Assembly: GCA_001829715.1 (NCBI GenBank)
Contig: MICC01000016.1
Coordinates: 1-50,283 of the forward strand
Source of the DNA: Sulfurimonas sp. RIFOXYB12_FULL_35_9
GTDB taxonomy: Bacteria > Campylobacterota > Campylobacteria > Campylobacterales > Sulfurimonadaceae
Length of the DNA stretch: 50,283 bases
Direction: 5' to 3'
Shown: in pieces, positions 47,431 to 50,283 of the stretch
Layout: every line of letters begins with the position of its first letter
How positions within the stretch are numbered: position 1 is the first letter of the stretch
Program-made: the position numbers and the translations under genes
Notes under the pieces: generated by a model
Databases searched by the model: none
What the model saw: the letters and a program-made list of their open reading frames with translations, nothing else
Told to the model about the DNA's origin: nothing

Positions 47431-48753
47431 TACGCAAGCTGCAATGCGAGCGCTCTATTGCCTGATGGCAGCATTATCAATGTCGGCGATACGACGATTG
47501 ACGGAACGACTTATGTCTCTTTACTTAAACTCGGAAATGACGGATTACCCGATAGTACTTTTGGAGAAGATGAATCAGGTCATATGGTACTAGATACCTC
47601 TATTTTTAATGATGGCGGTTCGGCAACATCGGTAGCCGTTCGTCCGGATGGACAAATCGTCATTTCGGGCTACCTTGATAGCGGCAGTCCATTTTTTGCC
47701 ATACTTGAGAGCGACGGAAGTTTAGATGAGAGTTATGATATTACCTATTCAAACAACTTACCGGAAAACGAAGCTCTTGATACGAATATCCTTTACTTAG
47801 ATAAAGTCGCTCTTCAAGCCGACGGCAAAATCGTCTTGGTCGGCGGTCAAAATCCTAATGGTGGAAATGGCGGCGATGTCGTATTGATGCGATACAACGC
47901 CGATGGAACCGTTGATACTGATTTTGGAACAGGTGGTGCAATAGTAACGGATCTCGGCAACGCCGACAGCAGCAGCGATGTGGTAATAGACACAAGCGGC
48001 AATATCTTCGTAGCCGTTGGCGGCGGCGATAATTCCGACATGGGTATCGTAAAATACACATCTAGCGGCGTTCTTGATACAGACTTTGGAACAGACGGTA
48101 TAGCTTGGACGGGTATAGAAAATAATGCGGAAGCGGGAGCTATCAAAATCGATGCGAACGGCAAAATCGTACTTGCCGGTTCGTTTGACGGAACATACGA
48201 CAATTCGGACATAGCACTGGCAAGATTTAATGCAAACGGTATACTTGATGAAAGTTTTGGCACCAACGGCACAACCATCTTTAATACCGACGATATTATG
48301 GACGGTTACGGCGGAGACGATTTTGCAAACAGCTTGGAGATAGATGCAAGCGGCGCTATCTATGTCGGCGGCGAGTTTGGTTTTTACGGCGAAAACGATG
48401 AGGGATACGAGGGAAGCGCATCGTTTAAATCGGTGGCTAAATTTGGTTCCGACGGCACATTAGATACAGGCTTTGCGCAAGGCGGTATGATAATCCCCGA
48501 GTATGTTGATGATGGGTACATAATAGTCGATACACAAGCACAAGAAGCTTATGATGATGACTATTGGGATAGCGATAACGATCCTCATGGCGAAAGCGGT
48601 TCTATCAACTCGATTTTAATACAAGCGGACGGAAAAATAGTAATGGGCGGTTCATATTCTTATATAGACAATTACGATTATGTATACGACTATAGCGGCA
48701 TGAGTGTCAGTCGTATCGACGCCAACGGAAATTTTGACACATATAACTTTGGA
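47431..48753 (+). repeat. Delta-60 repeat region in the giant surface protein
   Basis: Repeating units of about 55-60 codons with the pattern DGxIVxxG...(A)R(Y/F)xxDGxxDxxFGxxG are seen several times (for example ADGKIVLVGG, RYNADGTVDTDFGTGG, ANGKIVLAGS, RFNANGILDESFGTNG), as in the delta-60 repeat family. Confidence 0.75.
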
Positions 48754-50105
48754 TATGAAAATGATACTGTTTATAATTCCGATACGGATGATTTTGCAGA
48801 AGGCGGCGATGCCGTAACTATCGGAGGAAGCAACTGGTCATGGCTGACTCCATCGGTATACGATGTTGAACAACATGCCGCTAATAACTATTCCAGCGGA
48901 ACATTAACAATTCATAGGGCAGGCGGTGCAAATGGCGAAGATCTGATCCGTTTTGATACTTCAGTAAATTCAGCGATGACTTTAGTGGGAATTACGCTCG
49001 AAGGAACTTCGGCTACAACAGGCAATATTAAACATGGCGGCTCTACTTTTGCTACTTTCAATACAAATGCTACCGACAATGAGGCATCGACGGATGGTCA
49101 ATTGGTTATAAATTTTACTAGTTCAGAAACAGCGGCTACGCAAACGCTTGTAAATGCACTTACGGCTAGTATTTCTTACGACAATACAAATGATGTCAAT
49201 CCTGCCTACGATGAAGGAGAAGTGGAGCTTAGCTGGCTTTATAATGACGGAGACGAACAAGAAACAACCTCTTCATGCTACATAAGTATAGAAGGAGATG
49301 ATGACGGCGGTATCGAGGGAACAGTAGCAGTTATAGGCACACCGACAACCGGTACGACACTGAGCATTACAGGCTTAGATACGATAACGGATCCAGATCT
49401 GGTAACGGATGAAAATGAAGACGGAACAGTGCCGGAAGATGATTTGTCGTTCCAATGGCAAGTATCTAGTGATAGTGGTGAAACATGGGAAAACATCGAC
49501 GGTGCGTACGATTCGACATTTGAAGTTACTGAAATAGAAAGCGGCAAAGAGATTCGTGTCGTTGTCGGGTATGAAGATCCAACCAACGGGTCATATACTG
49601 AAATCCAAAGCGATACGGCTGGAGAAGGCGGTGAAGACAACGGTGGAGGCGGTAACTCAGGAGGCGGAGATAACGGCGGAGGTTCTACACCAACAGTACC
49701 AACCACGCCAACAACCCCGCCTGCGACAACAACAACCGTAGACGGCACAACTGTGCAAACTACGACTACGACACAGACAAGAACGACAACCGATACAAAC
49801 GGACATACGACCGCTACGACAGTATCTACTGAACAAATCGTTATAGCTCCCGTAACTTCAAACAGAACAGAACAAACAGGTTCTACGACGACGGCAGATG
49901 TTCCGCTATTCTGGGGAGAAAGCACAAGAACCGAGTGGGCTACAACCGCTAGCATTCCTACTGGGGTTGGACTTACTTCAGAAGGTTCTCGTGCGCCTGC
50001 ACAAACTCAAACGGCACAAACGGTACTAGATGATCTTATCTACTACATAGATACTACTACGCCATCTACCGATATCGGAAAAACAAATATGTTAAACGGA
50101 GGATT

Positions 50106-50283
50106 GGCGGAGAAGGCAACGATATGCTTCACGGCGGAGGAAATACGGATGTTGCGACATATAGCGGCAATATGGCTGATTATGTCATTACAAGAGACGA
50201 AGGTAAAACATATGTCGCTCTTGCATCTAATCCGAATGAAGTAGATACGCTAATCAATGTTGAAAATATAGAGTTTGCAGACA
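50106..50283 (+). other. RTX nonapeptide tail in the restored frame
   Basis: The frame starting at 50106 reads GGEGNDMLHGGGNTDVATYSG and continues to VENIEFAD at the window edge without a stop. This pattern (GGxGxDxLxGGxG) is a calcium-binding RTX repeat followed by its usual beta segment. The overlapping end of the middle frame (to 50244) gives no recognisable sequence, so the shift is real in this assembly. Confidence 0.8.

Larger units (their letters stand above)
45588..50283 (+). pseudogene. Giant DUF4347/delta-60/RTX surface protein gene with two frameshifts (3' end beyond window)
   Basis: Three reading-frame segments join into one protein. 45588-45763 gives the start of a DUF4347 domain up to NLDAIH. 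45764-50100 (one frame on) continues with SHGASGSLDLGN and GDILLYGCNVAEGQAG of the same domain, then a choice-of-anchor D domain, a cadherin-like domain (NTAPENTISATYTTTEDTKL), delta-60 repeats and a Gly/Thr-rich linker. From 50106 the original frame returns with GGEGNDMLHGGGNTD, an RTX calcium-binding repeat. The break points are a run of six T (45764-45769) and a lost base near 50101-50105. This architecture is that of very large type I-secreted adhesins. It may be a decaying gene, a phase-variable gene, or intact with sequencing errors; the open segment 45748-50244 (1498 codons) would otherwise be annotated alone. Confidence 0.8.

Noticed and set aside
47847..48278. 143-codon minus-strand frame in the delta-60 region
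   Set aside because: Antisense shadow of repeats; its composition follows the sense codons.
49278..49955. 225-codon minus-strand frame opposite the giant surface protein gene
   Set aside because: Low-complexity Val/Pro/Ser peptide mirroring the Thr/Gly-rich linker on the other strand.
1..50283. CRISPR arrays, complete insertion sequences, rRNA genes
   Set aside because: No regularly spaced repeats, transposase genes or rRNA-like sequence were seen.

Overview
The window is A+T-rich chromosomal DNA from a member of the Campylobacterota (Epsilonproteobacteria), most like Sulfurimonas or a close relative. This is inferred from the gene content: FliW, a futalosine-pathway menaquinone gene (mqnC), an isolated F0 subunit c gene whose product has a signal-like N terminus, an NhaD antiporter, long-form HPF, and many 'HQWR'-type and hybrid histidine kinases. 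No database search was run; all family calls rest on motifs read in the translations.

Layout. (1) 1-4194 is a mobile island at a tRNA-Leu(GAG) gene. It carries a reverse transcriptase cut by the left edge, a structured non-coding RNA flanked by a 15-nt inverted repeat, and an OLD-family ATPase-TOPRIM gene, all on the minus strand. Together these look like a retron defence system with the effector gene first. The C-terminal scrap of a tyrosine integrase lies between the system and the tRNA. (2) 4241-17038 is a minus-strand housekeeping block: atpE, pnp, a phosphoribosyltransferase, lptD, an RDD membrane protein, purD, an unannotated 6S-like RNA, hemD, guaA, nhaD, nadB and a small lipoprotein. 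(3) 17054-19299 holds a DciA-like (DUF721) gene and uvrC on the plus strand. (4) 19423-24998 is a four-gene phosphorelay: PAS protein, Hpt protein, NIT-domain hybrid kinase and single-domain receiver. (5) 25010-28163 is bamD-lon on the minus strand, with fliW divergent. (6) 28882-35616 is an operon for a large secreted DUF11/choice-of-anchor protein and three prepilin-like proteins, resembling the minor-pilin end of an MSHA locus. (7) 35744-40584 holds hpf, recG, an M16 peptidase homologue and mqnC. (8) 40684-45240 pairs a 7TM-DISM histidine kinase with a convergent response-regulator/TonB-receptor operon. (9) 45588 to the right edge is a giant DUF4347/delta-60/RTX surface protein gene, interrupted by two frameshifts that cancel each other, behind a leader with two competing hairpins.

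The two most notable items are the retron-like OLD/ncRNA/RT system at the left edge and the 6S-like RNA upstream of purD. Both ncRNAs were found from inverted repeats whose mismatches become G-U pairs only on the minus strand.
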